64,000 nucleotides of DNA from Bacillota bacterium. Its GTDB lineage: Bacteria > Bacillota > Clostridia > Oscillospirales > Ruminococcaceae. A program made the position numbers and the translations under genes. The stretch covers positions 62,001-126,000 of the forward strand of contig JAEZRC010000004.1 in the NCBI GenBank assembly GCA_023440965.1, read 5' to 3'. Position 1 is the first letter of the stretch. The number at the start of each line of letters is the position of its first letter. Shown here one piece after another: positions 1 through 7,611 of the stretch. The notes under the pieces were generated by a model, which made no database searches, had not been told where the DNA came from, and saw nothing but the letters and a program-made list of their open reading frames with translations.

Positions 1-904
1 CCTCTTCAAGTGGAAGATAGGTTGCCTCGAAAACAGCCCCACCGATAATTGATGTTACACTTATAGGGGAAGCTACAGTACATATCCCAACCCCACTTCT
101 TAATGCAGAAAGCGAAGATAAAGCAGCAGCGCCAGTGTAATTTCTACTTCCACATATATTTATAAGCTTACCGAAGTCACCTTTATGCGAGGTGGCTTTT
201 CTAATAGGTATAAGCTTTTTGATATAATCAGTATTAAGTTTAATAACAGGCTTTTCAATCTTAATATATTCCTGTTTTGGAATATCAATATCAGCAACAA
301 TAATTTCACCGCAAGCCTCACGACAAGGTGAAAGGAGCATTCCTGTCTTAATTGCGCCGAATGTAACAGTATAATCACATTGAAGAGTACCATTACTGCA
401 ATATCCATTCAGAGCACTTGCTCCCGATGGAATATCACAGGCAACTTTAATACAAGTACTATTATTAACAGTACTAAAGAGTTCAGCTATATTTTCAGGT
501 AATTCTCCGTGAAAGCCAGTACCGAATACACAGTCAACAACAATAAAATCATTAAAATCAATGTTATCATATTCATAAGTAATATCAATACCATTAATTT
601 TGCTGAATGCAGCTTTTGAAAGATCGGTTTTAGGTTCACCACAAAGCATAATTACCTTGACATCAATTCTGTTGTTAGTCAGGATTTTAGCACATATAAA
701 CCCATCACCGGCATTATTTCCGCTTCCGGCGAGTATATATACATTATTAATATATGTTTTGTCTTGAAGTATTTTAATAATCTTTTCCGCAAGAGCTTTG
801 CCAGCATTATCCATAAGTAAAGACAGAGAAACGCCTGCACAATGTGAGGCGTTTTCGAGAACATTCATTTGTTTTGGTGTTACTATAAAATTATTGATAT
901 TCAT
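1..904 (-). CDS. nnr: NAD(P)H-hydrate epimerase/dehydratase, partial (runs off left edge)
   Basis: Only the first 301 residues lie in the window. The two-domain family repairs damaged NADHX/NADPHX: the N-terminal domain epimerises the hydrate and the C-terminal domain dehydrates it using ADP. I see the epimerase loop GSGNNAGDGF at residues 60-69 (the family usually has GNNGGDG, so one Gly is Ala), VVDCVFGTG at 122-130 and CDIPSG at 156-161. The dehydratase domain opens with HKGDFGKL at about 240 and is cut by the window edge. AGGAG precedes the ATG. It starts 17 bp after the acpS stop, so the two are probably co-transcribed. Confidence 0.92.
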   Translation of the reverse strand, partial: MNINNFIVTPKQMNVLENASHCAGVSLSLLMDNAGKALAEKIIKILQDKTYINNVYILAGSGNNAGDGFICAKILTNNRIDVKVIMLCGEPKTDLSKAAFSKINGIDITYEYDNIDFNDFIVVDCVFGTGFHGELPENIAELFSTVNNSTCIKVACDIPSGASALNGYCSNGTLQCDYTVTFGAIKTGMLLSPCREACGEIIVADIDIPKQEYIKIEKPVIKLNTDYIKKLIPIRKATSHKGDFGKLINICGSRNYTGAAALSSLSALRSGVGICTVASPISVTSIIGGAVFEATYLPLEE

Positions 905-921
905 AAAAAAATCTCCTGTGC

Positions 922-1287
922 TTAGTCACGATAGGCTATTACAACAGCAGTTGCATATTTTCTTGAATGGCTAAGGCTAAGTGAAAATTTAAATTTCTCA
1001 GCGGAAACAATTTTTTTTGCGTTACCGGAAAAAATGAAATATGGAGCACCCACGCTATCTCTTAAAACTGATATTTCATTCATTGAAAATCCACGGAAGC
1101 CTGTTCCCAAAGCTTTTGAAAAAGCCTCTTTTGCGCAGAAATTAGCAGCAATAGAACATGGATTAAAACTTTTTGAAGTAAAATACTTCAATTCCATCGG
1201 GGAAAAAACACGTGCTAAGAATTTTGGATTTTTTATGCTGTCACTAATTCTGTTAATTTCAATGATGTCAGTTCCACATTTTATCAT
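922..1287 (-). CDS. acpS: Holo-[acyl-carrier-protein] synthase
   Basis: Transfers 4'-phosphopantetheine from CoA to the serine of acyl carrier protein, making it active for fatty-acid synthesis. The protein is 121 residues, the normal size for the small trimeric AcpS type. GTDIIEI at residues 5-11 carries the Mg-binding Asp, FCAKEAFSKALGTG at 50-63 is the second signature with the other acidic ligand, and SLSHSRKYATAVV closes the fold. GAGGTG lies just upstream of the ATG. It sits between the DUF6106-like gene (25 bp upstream) and nnr. The acyl carrier protein gene itself is not in this window. Confidence 0.95.
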   Translation of the reverse strand: MIKCGTDIIEINRISDSIKNPKFLARVFSPMELKYFTSKSFNPCSIAANFCAKEAFSKALGTGFRGFSMNEISVLRDSVGAPYFIFSGNAKKIVSAEKFKFSLSLSHSRKYATAVVIAYRD

Positions 1288-1312
1288 TATGGCACCTCAA
1301 ATAATTTATTGG

Positions 1313-1822
1313 TTATTTATTTCTTAAATTTCTCGGTAAGTATTTATTAATATTGTTCATAGTTTTTTCGTCAGGTGAAAAGTAAAGTCTGGTAATTCCA
1401 TATTTTTGTGATTTGAAATCAACATAATAAGTGTTATTAGCAGTTCCATCGTGAGCATTAATAATAGTAGTATCTGAAGGCGCTTTTGGAGCATCATCAT
1501 ACTTCCCAAAGTCAGTAATACCTTTTATTTCGATTGTTATAAGGCGCTTTCTTTTTCTTTTTGCAATAATCTTATCAATGTCAAGTTCTCCATTTGTGAA
1601 TGCATATTCAAATTCAAAAACAGAATTTGAAAGAAAAAACAAGCCAAGGAATATTACACCGCCACCAAGAATAAATGCAAGTAGAATGTTATTAAATAAA
1701 GGTGCAGTAAATAGAAAAACAAAAAGTCCTGATATAATAATTAGAAAGATAAGCACGACATATGAAACCTTTTGTGCAGTGCTTTTATTAATAGTAACTA
1801 ATTGCTCGTTAACGTTATCCAT
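1313..1822 (-). CDS. Membrane protein of the DUF6106 type, function unknown
   Basis: 169 residues. Two hydrophobic segments (about residues 18-36 and 40-58) are followed by a soluble domain. The stretch NGELDIDKIIAKRKRKRLI, placed just after the membrane part, is what I recall of DUF6106 proteins of Clostridia; that match is from memory. No catalytic motif is visible. I placed the start at the ATG that follows GGAGGATTCT rather than an upstream in-frame ATG, which lacks a ribosome binding site and overlaps the promoter. It is the first gene of a unit with acpS and nnr; no function can be inferred from that. Confidence 0.75.
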   Translation of the reverse strand: MDNVNEQLVTINKSTAQKVSYVVLIFLIIISGLFVFLFTAPLFNNILLAFILGGGVIFLGLFFLSNSVFEFEYAFTNGELDIDKIIAKRKRKRLITIEIKGITDFGKYDDAPKAPSDTTIINAHDGTANNTYYVDFKSQKYGITRLYFSPDEKTMNNINKYLPRNLRNK

Positions 1823-1849
1823 AGAATCCTCCATATATATAATAAGTAT

Positions 1850-1878
1850 AGTATAGCACACAAACGCATAAAATTCAA
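1850..1878 (-). promoter_or_regulatory. Sigma-A-type promoter of the DUF6106-acpS-nnr unit
   Basis: On the minus strand TTGAAT (1873-1878) is followed after 17 bp by TATACT (1850-1855), with TGC directly before the -10 box (extended -10). It lies about 28 bp upstream of the chosen ATG. Confidence 0.7.
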
Positions 1879-1920
1879 TGAAATACAGTATATAATTAAT
1901 GCAATAGTTGTTAATTTTTA

Positions 1921-2655
1921 TTATATAACAAACCCACCATTTACACCGAATACCTGACCAGTGATAAATTTTGAATTCCCAGAAGATAGAAAAGCAACCA
2001 TATTTGCAATATCTGAAGGCATACCTATTATTCCGAGTGGTGTTTGCTCTCTTAAATCATCAATATCTTTATTAGTATATGAAGCCATCATATCAGTGCA
2101 GATTACACCTGGACAGATACAATTCACATTAATTCCAGAAGGCGCAACTTCCTTTGCAAGTGCTTTAGTCAACCCAATTACAGCAGCTTTTGATGCTGAA
2201 TAAGCAACTTCGCAGGAAGCTCCTACCTGTCCCCACATTGAGGATATATTAATAATGTTTCCACTATGCCTTTTAATCATATAAGGGAGAACCGCCTGTG
2301 AGCAATTGAATACTCCTTTTACATTTATATTAAAAACATTGTCCCATTCTTTTTCAGTAATATCAGTAAATAATCCCTCCTGAGATACTCCAGCATTGTT
2401 TACAAGCAAGTCTATTTTTCCAAAATCAAAAATAACATTTTCAATAAGACTATTTACCTCAGCTCTGTTACTTACATCACACTTGTATGTTTCAACAACA
2501 GAACCTGATGCATCAGCTTTTTTCTTTATTAATAGTGCATTTTCATATGAATAGTTATAGGTAAAAGCTACATCATAAGAATTTTTGGCAAGAACATTTA
2601 CAATTTCAGCGCCTATTCCTCGTGAACCACCTGTTACAAGCACAGTTTTATTCAT
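1921..2655 (-). CDS. Short-chain dehydrogenase/reductase, FabG-like
   Basis: 244-residue NAD(P)H-dependent oxidoreductase of the classical SDR family. I see the cofactor loop TGGSRGIG at 8-15, NNAG at 86-89, and the catalytic Ser139, Tyr152, Lys156 set (SS near 138, then YSASK). The C-terminus ends VNGGFVI, as in FabG-like enzymes. The start is the ATG after GGAGGTG; a longer upstream reading is AT-rich and lacks a ribosome binding site. It could be a 3-oxoacyl-ACP reductase, but it is not in a fatty-acid operon. The elongation factor P 5-aminopentanone reductase (YmfI) is a related alternative, made plausible by the ymfF-ymfH pair at 16926-19480. Motifs alone cannot decide. Confidence 0.85.
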   Translation of the reverse strand: MNKTVLVTGGSRGIGAEIVNVLAKNSYDVAFTYNYSYENALLIKKKADASGSVVETYKCDVSNRAEVNSLIENVIFDFGKIDLLVNNAGVSQEGLFTDITEKEWDNVFNINVKGVFNCSQAVLPYMIKRHSGNIINISSMWGQVGASCEVAYSASKAAVIGLTKALAKEVAPSGINVNCICPGVICTDMMASYTNKDIDDLREQTPLGIIGMPSDIANMVAFLSSGNSKFITGQVFGVNGGFVI

Positions 2656-2949
2656 AAAAACACCTCCATAACTTATTAAATATTCTAACATTAAAGATTG
2701 AAAAAAACAACAAAATGCTTTAAAATTATATAAAACGTTTAAGTAGTACATAATAGCTAAAAACTATTAAATTATTTTGTAATATAGTGATATGATTGAT
2801 AAAGCGATAGGATTGCATGAACATATTGGTATATATTATAAACAAAAAAACACAAAATAGAAAAGCATATTAAGAATAATTATTTAAGCTGAATTAATGT
2901 TTTATATTGCTTTTGATACTTATTTCCAAATACTTATAATTATATTAGT

Positions 2950-2974
2950 CAATATGCACAATTTTCAATATGCA
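2950..2974 (+). repeat. Direct repeat CAATATGCA x2
   Basis: CAATATGCA occurs at 2950-2958 and again at 2966-2974, 16 bp from start to start, about 80 bp upstream of the LacI-family promoter. It could be a regulator site, but nothing in the sequence names the protein that would bind it. Confidence 0.35.
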
Positions 2975-3030
2975 ATTTCTTATGTTTTTAACATATTTTG
3001 TTTGACGCAGTAATTTTTTTATAAAAATGC

Positions 3031-3059
3031 TTGAATTGCTTGGTCAAATGTTGTATATT
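3031..3059 (+). promoter_or_regulatory. Promoter of the LacI-family regulator gene
   Basis: TTGAAT (3031-3036), 17-bp spacer, TATATT (3054-3059). The expected transcription start is about 3066, which leaves a leader of roughly 33 nt with GAGGAAAG as ribosome binding site. Confidence 0.65.
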
Positions 3060-3064
3060 TTACT

Positions 3065-3083
3065 TACGGAAACGATTAATATT
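3065..3083 (+). promoter_or_regulatory. Possible LacI-family operator
   Basis: The segment just downstream of the -10 box contains GGAAACGATTAA. This is an imperfect match to the dyad with central CG that LacI-family proteins usually bind. At the predicted transcription start it would suit autorepression. The dyad is weak, so the call is tentative. Confidence 0.3.
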
Positions 3084-3098
3084 GAAAGAGGAAAGTAA

Positions 3099-4115
3099 AT
3101 GGTCTCTCTGAAAGATATATCTCAAAAATGTGGTGTATCGATAGCAACTGTCAGTAAAGCGATTAATGGTCATAATGATGTGAGTCAGAAAACAAAAGAT
3201 ATGATCAATAAGGTTGCTAAGGAAATGGGATACTTTCCGAATTCGCAGGCAAGGGCGTTGAAAACTAACCGTACATATAATCTCGGCGTTTTGTTTGTTG
3301 ATCAAGCTGAAAGAGGCTTGACACACGAATTTTTCTCTTCAGTGCTTAATAGTTTTAAGAAGGAAGCAGAAAACAAAGGTTACGATATTACTTTTATTAA
3401 TAAGAACATCGGTGGACAGAAAATGACCTACTACGAACACTGCAAATACAGAAATGTGGATGGTGTGTTGGTTGCTTGTGTTGATTTCAAAGATTCTGAT
3501 GTATATGAGTTAGTTAATGGTGATATTCCTTTGGTAACAATTGATCATGTATTTGACAATCGTTCTGCCATACTTTCGGATAACAGGCAGGGAATAAAAG
3601 TTTTGTTTGATTATGTCAACAAAATGGGACATACTAAAATCGGATATATTTTTGGTGAAAAATCAAGTGTATCAGATAATAGGCTGATTGGTTTTTTTAA
3701 AGCACTTTCTGATTATGATATTCCAGTAAATGATAATTACATTTTGTCAGGCGAGTATCTTAATCCTGAACTTACAGAAAAACTAACGACACAACTTCTA
3801 AGCCTTCCAGATCCACCAACCTGTATATTCATGCCAGATGACTTTTCCTCAATTGGCGGATACAATGCAATTAAAAATTTCGGTTTAACAGTTGGCAGAG
3901 ACATCTCGGTAGTCGGCTACGATGGAATGAAAATAAGTCAGTTCCTGAGTCCGGCACTTACTACATATAAACAAGATGCTGATTCTATTGGCCGACAAGC
4001 TACATCACAATTAATTTCGCTCATTGAGAAACCAAACCTGACTTTTAATGAAGTAATGACTATTAAAGGAAATTTGGTAGTAAATAATTCGGTTGCAAAG
4101 CTCAGTTCTATTTAG
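3099..4115 (+). CDS. LacI-family transcriptional regulator
   Basis: 338 residues. The N-terminus is a LacI helix-turn-helix (SLKDISQKCGVSIATVSKA, about 3-21) with the hinge helix region ending near residue 55. The rest is a periplasmic-binding-protein-like sensor domain beginning NLGVLFVDQ and ending with the usual DGMKISQFLSPALTTYKQD and GRQA segments. Such proteins repress or activate sugar-uptake genes and are released or activated by a sugar or phosphosugar. It lies directly upstream of, and on the same strand as, an ABC sugar importer, so it most likely controls that importer. The ligand cannot be read from the sequence. Confidence 0.93.
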   Translation: MVSLKDISQKCGVSIATVSKAINGHNDVSQKTKDMINKVAKEMGYFPNSQARALKTNRTYNLGVLFVDQAERGLTHEFFSSVLNSFKKEAENKGYDITFINKNIGGQKMTYYEHCKYRNVDGVLVACVDFKDSDVYELVNGDIPLVTIDHVFDNRSAILSDNRQGIKVLFDYVNKMGHTKIGYIFGEKSSVSDNRLIGFFKALSDYDIPVNDNYILSGEYLNPELTEKLTTQLLSLPDPPTCIFMPDDFSSIGGYNAIKNFGLTVGRDISVVGYDGMKISQFLSPALTTYKQDADSIGRQATSQLISLIEKPNLTFNEVMTIKGNLVVNNSVAKLSSI

Positions 4116-4116
4116 T

Positions 4117-4145
4117 TTGTGGCATTATTAAAATTGATATATAAT
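4117..4145 (+). promoter_or_regulatory. Promoter of the ABC sugar importer
   Basis: TTGTGG (4117-4122), 17-bp spacer, TATAAT (4140-4145), in the gap after the regulator's stop codon. It would give the binding protein its own transcript, separate from read-through of the regulator gene. Confidence 0.5.
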
Positions 4146-4170
4146 GCATTTATTAAGGAGGAAGAATACT

Positions 4171-5568
4171 ATGAGAAAACTTAAGAAATCTCTTGCTTTC
4201 GTTGCTGCTATGGCTCTCGCAGTTACAGCATTTGCTGGCTGTGGTGATAAAAAAGACGGCAAAGATGAAGGCACATCCGGTGACGGCTGGACAAATGGTG
4301 GTAAAGTTTTGAACGTTTACTGCTGGAACGATGAGTTCAAAAGAAGATTTGAAGATTACTACAAGAAAGACCATGCAGACACTCTTAAGGGTATCCAGAT
4401 TAAATTCACAATGAACCCTAATGAGCAGGGTGTTTATCAGGGCAAACTTGACCAGGCTCTTATGCAGCAAGCATATGCAGCTAAGGACAAGAAGATTGAC
4501 ATTTTCCTTGTAGAAGCTGACTATGCTTTGAAGTATGTTGATTCTTCAATTTCATTATCAATGAAATCAATCGGTATTTCTGATGATGATTTAAAAGATC
4601 AGTATCAGTACACAAAAGATCTAGTAACTGATAAGTCTGGCACAATTAAGGCCTCATCATGGCAGGCTTGCCCAGGTTTGTTTGCTTACAGACGTGATAT
4701 TGCTAAAGAAGTTCTTGGAACAGATGATCCAAATGAAATTCAGAAGGTATTAGCTGACTGGACAAAGTTTGATGAAGTTGCTGCTAAGATGAAAGCAAAA
4801 GGATACTACATGCTTTCAGGTTATGATGATGCTTACCGTGTATACGCAAACAATCTTTCTGCAAAGATGGTTTCTGAAGACGGTACATTGACACTTGATC
4901 CAGCTCTTGAAAACTGGGCTAAGAACACAAAGGCTTACACAGAAAAGGGTTACAATGAGAAAACTTCACTTTGGAATGATGCTTGGAAAGCAGGCATGGG
5001 TTCAAAGGGTAAAGTATTTGGTTACTTCTTCTCAACATGGGGCATTAACTTCTCACTTGACGAATGTTCAGCTGACGGTGCAAAAGCTGGCGAACGTGAA
5101 GGTAAGGGTACAAACGGCAAATGGGCTGCTTGCTACGGACCACAGTCATACTACTGGGGCGGTACATGGATCATGGTTGCTAGAGGAACAGACAATCAGA
5201 AGGAAGTTAAAGACATCATTAAAGTTATGACAACTGATGCAACTGTTATGGAAAAGAACACAAGAGAAACACTTGACATGACAAACAACAAAACAGCTAT
5301 GAATAAGATCGCAACTGATACTAGCTACCAGGCTAAGATCCTTGGTGGACAGAACCACATTGCATTGTTCACAGAAGCTGCTGAAAAGATTAACATGAAG
5401 AATGTTACAGCATTTGACTTGGCTATCACAGAAGAATTCCAGAAAGCTATGAAGGACTGGTTCGATGCTAAAGAAGTTAAGACATACGATCAGGCTTTGA
5501 ATAACTTCTATACAAACTTAAAGGGTAGAGCTCCATCAGTTTGGACTCCAAAAAACCCTAAGCAGTAA
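4171..5568 (+). CDS. Extracellular sugar-binding lipoprotein of an ABC importer
   Basis: 465 residues. It has a lipoprotein signal: basic MRKLKK, a hydrophobic stretch, then a lipobox with Cys24 (AFAGC) followed by a Lys/Asp/Gly-rich linker. The mature part reads as a family 1 extracellular solute-binding protein of the carbohydrate CUT1 type. The ATG after AAGGAGGAAG was chosen over an in-frame ATG nine codons earlier. Codon choice is visibly more biased (GCT, AAG, GGT, AAC) than in neighbouring genes, as expected for an abundant binding protein. The hairpin right after the stop probably limits transcription of the permease genes. The sugar is not identifiable. Confidence 0.92.
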   Translation: MRKLKKSLAFVAAMALAVTAFAGCGDKKDGKDEGTSGDGWTNGGKVLNVYCWNDEFKRRFEDYYKKDHADTLKGIQIKFTMNPNEQGVYQGKLDQALMQQAYAAKDKKIDIFLVEADYALKYVDSSISLSMKSIGISDDDLKDQYQYTKDLVTDKSGTIKASSWQACPGLFAYRRDIAKEVLGTDDPNEIQKVLADWTKFDEVAAKMKAKGYYMLSGYDDAYRVYANNLSAKMVSEDGTLTLDPALENWAKNTKAYTEKGYNEKTSLWNDAWKAGMGSKGKVFGYFFSTWGINFSLDECSADGAKAGEREGKGTNGKWAACYGPQSYYWGGTWIMVARGTDNQKEVKDIIKVMTTDATVMEKNTRETLDMTNNKTAMNKIATDTSYQAKILGGQNHIALFTEAAEKINMKNVTAFDLAITEEFQKAMKDWFDAKEVKTYDQALNNFYTNLKGRAPSVWTPKNPKQ

Positions 5569-5585
5569 TTGTATCTATACTAATT

Positions 5586-5618
5586 AATAAGGGGCGGGCA
5601 GTGCGCCCGTTCCTTATT
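5586..5618 (+). terminator. Hairpin after the binding-protein gene (partial terminator)
   Basis: A continuous 14-bp stem (arms 5586-5599 and 5605-5618, two G-U pairs) with a 5-nt loop is followed by a T-rich tract. It sits between the binding protein and the first permease. Some transcripts would end here, giving more binding protein than permease. Confidence 0.8.
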
Positions 5619-5707
5619 TTATTTTTACCTTTTTAAAAATAGTTTGATTTATAAATAGAATGAAAGGGTATAGTAGTAGAAGAGATGCTATTATATTAGG
5701 GTGAAAT

Positions 5708-6676
5708 ATGTCATCTCGTAATTTGAACAATTCAAGAGGGTTAGTAAAATCGAAAAGCATAAGTTATTCAAAATGGGGTTATATTTTTTTACTTCCATTT
5801 TTCGTAACATTTGCTATATTTGCATTATATCCTCTTCTTTCAACGTTTTATTATAGTTTTTTTAAGTATTACCAGGATATGTCTTCGTTTGGTGTAGAGG
5901 TAGGTCCAACATTTATTGGAATGGAGAATTTCAAGTCCTTATTTTCAGAGGGATTAAAGTCTGAGATATTTAAGTATTTCTATAATACTTTTATAATGTG
6001 GATTATTGGATTTATTCCTCAGATAGTTATTTCATTATTATTTGCTAAGTGGTTTACTGATTTAAGATTAAATTTGAAAGCTACAGGCTTCTTTAAAGTT
6101 ATTATCTATTTGCCAAACATTATAATGGCAGCTTCTATGGCTATGATATTCTTCTTGCTATTCGATGCTAATGGTCCTATTAATAATTTATTGATGAATC
6201 AGTTTGGAGTCGACGAGAAGATTAGATTCTTTACAATGCCTTGGGCAACAAGAGGTATTATTGCATTTATTAATTTCATTATGTGGTATGGTAATACTAC
6301 AATTCTGTTGATGGCTGCTATTATGGGCGTTGATATATCTTTATATGAGTCTGCTCAGATAGATGGTGCAAATTCATCAACAATTTTCTTTAAGATAACA
6401 TTACCTTTAATCAGACCGATTTTGGTATTCGTATTGATTACATCATTAATTGGTGGTATTCAGATGTTTGATATTCCAAACACAATGTCATTTGGATCTG
6501 GAACGCCAAACATGACAACAATGACAGTTGTTATGTATTTGAATAGATTGTTAGGTACATCTAAGAACTACGGAATGGGTGGAGCTGTATCTGTAATTCT
6601 GTTCATTGTTGCAGCTATATTAAGCTTCCTTGTTTTCAGAATGAACTCAGAACCGAAAAAGAAGGGAGCTAAATAG
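5708..6676 (+). CDS. Sugar ABC transporter permease (MalF-like)
   Basis: 322 residues with about six hydrophobic segments, the first at about 24-44. The inner-membrane permease signature (EAA loop) is at 214-236: YESAQIDGANSSTIFFKITL. This loop docks onto the ATPase subunit. The protein would pair with the next gene's product to form the membrane channel of a CUT1 sugar importer. The next gene starts one base after its stop. There is only a weak ribosome binding site (AGGGTGAAAT) before the ATG. Confidence 0.93.
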   Translation: MSSRNLNNSRGLVKSKSISYSKWGYIFLLPFFVTFAIFALYPLLSTFYYSFFKYYQDMSSFGVEVGPTFIGMENFKSLFSEGLKSEIFKYFYNTFIMWIIGFIPQIVISLLFAKWFTDLRLNLKATGFFKVIIYLPNIIMAASMAMIFFLLFDANGPINNLLMNQFGVDEKIRFFTMPWATRGIIAFINFIMWYGNTTILLMAAIMGVDISLYESAQIDGANSSTIFFKITLPLIRPILVFVLITSLIGGIQMFDIPNTMSFGSGTPNMTTMTVVMYLNRLLGTSKNYGMGGAVSVILFIVAAILSFLVFRMNSEPKKKGAK

Positions 6677-6677
6677 T

Positions 6678-7559
6678 ATGAGCAATTTTTCAAACGTAGA
6701 TGCGAGAAGAAATATTATAGGACTTAATATTAAGAGAACAATATGTTACATAGTTCTTATACTATTGTCAATATTGTCTATTTTCCCATTTATTATTCTT
6801 ATTGTTAACTCAACTCGTGAAGCTTCTGACATAACTGTACATTTCTCACTTTTGCCAGGTAAGGAGTTTATTAACAACATAAAAGGAGTTTTTGATCCAG
6901 GTAAGAAGGATACACTTCCTATGGCAAGTGGATTTGTTAACAGCTTTATCATTTCAACTGCTGTTACAGTACTTACAACCTACTTCTCAACGTTAACTGC
7001 ATATGCTATCCATGCATATAATTTTAAGTTCAAGAAGTTAGCTTTTTCCTTCATAATGTTGATTATGATGGTTCCTACACAGATTTCAGCAATTGGTTTC
7101 TATGTATTGATGTTTAAGTTTAATTTGATTGATACATTTTGGCCTTTGATTTTACCAGCAATCGCTGCCCCTGCAACATTTTTCTTCTTGAAGCAGTACA
7201 TGGAGAGTGCATTGCCACTGGAAATTGTTGAAGCTGCTAGAATTGATGGTTGTGGTGAGTTTTCAATATTCAATAGGATTGTTGTTCCTATGATGAAGCC
7301 AGCTATTGCTGTTCAGGCAATTTTTGCTTTCATTGGTACATGGAATACATATTTCATGCCTGCGTTGATTATCAACTCAACTGAAAAGAAGACAGTACCT
7401 ATCTTGATTTACCAGTTAAGAAGTCCGTCTTATGATGAGAATAACATTGCATTGATTTATACAACGGTATTCACATCAGTAATTCCTTTGATCATAATTT
7501 ATTTATTATTATCTAAGTTCATTATCAGAGGTATTGCTCTCGGAAGCGTTAAAGGTTAA
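6678..7559 (+). CDS. Sugar ABC transporter permease (MalG-like)
   Basis: 293 residues, second channel subunit of the importer. Hydrophobic segments are visible from about residue 22 onward. The EAA loop is at about 185-207 (EAARIDGCGEFSIFNRIVVP). The C-terminus, IIRGIALGSVKG, is typical of MalG-like permeases. It begins one base after the preceding stop, with AAGGGAG in the end of the upstream gene as ribosome binding site. No ATP-binding subunit gene follows; a terminator does. A shared MsmX/MsmK-type ATPase encoded elsewhere is the usual explanation in Firmicutes. Confidence 0.93.
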   Translation: MSNFSNVDARRNIIGLNIKRTICYIVLILLSILSIFPFIILIVNSTREASDITVHFSLLPGKEFINNIKGVFDPGKKDTLPMASGFVNSFIISTAVTVLTTYFSTLTAYAIHAYNFKFKKLAFSFIMLIMMVPTQISAIGFYVLMFKFNLIDTFWPLILPAIAAPATFFFLKQYMESALPLEIVEAARIDGCGEFSIFNRIVVPMMKPAIAVQAIFAFIGTWNTYFMPALIINSTEKKTVPILIYQLRSPSYDENNIALIYTTVFTSVIPLIIIYLLLSKFIIRGIALGSVKG

Positions 7560-7572
7560 ATTACATAAAATT

Positions 7573-7601
7573 AAATCCCGACTCTTTGTGAGCCGGGATT
7601 T
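7573..7601. terminator. Bidirectional terminator between convergent genes
   Basis: Arms AAATCCCG and CGGGATTT, continued by a CTC/GAG pairing after one mismatch, with a 5-nt loop. A T tract follows on the plus strand and an A-rich stretch precedes, so it can serve both the permease gene and the opposing AI-2E-family gene. Confidence 0.85.
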
Positions 7602-7611
7602 TTATGTTTTA

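Larger units (their letters stand above)
2656..3098. other. AT-rich divergent intergenic region
   Basis: 443 bp between the minus-strand reductase and the plus-strand LacI-type regulator. It holds the regulator's promoter near its right end and a pair of 9-bp direct repeats (2950-2974). The reductase may use a TATAAT-like -10 on the minus strand near 2728, but no good -35 accompanies it. The only small reading frame of note (20 codons from 2954) has no ribosome binding site. I see no RNA gene. Confidence 0.6.

Noticed and set aside
2954..3013. A 20-codon frame upstream of the LacI-family gene as a second leader peptide
   Set aside because: No ribosome binding site, no enriched residue type, and it lies upstream of the promoter of the gene it would control.
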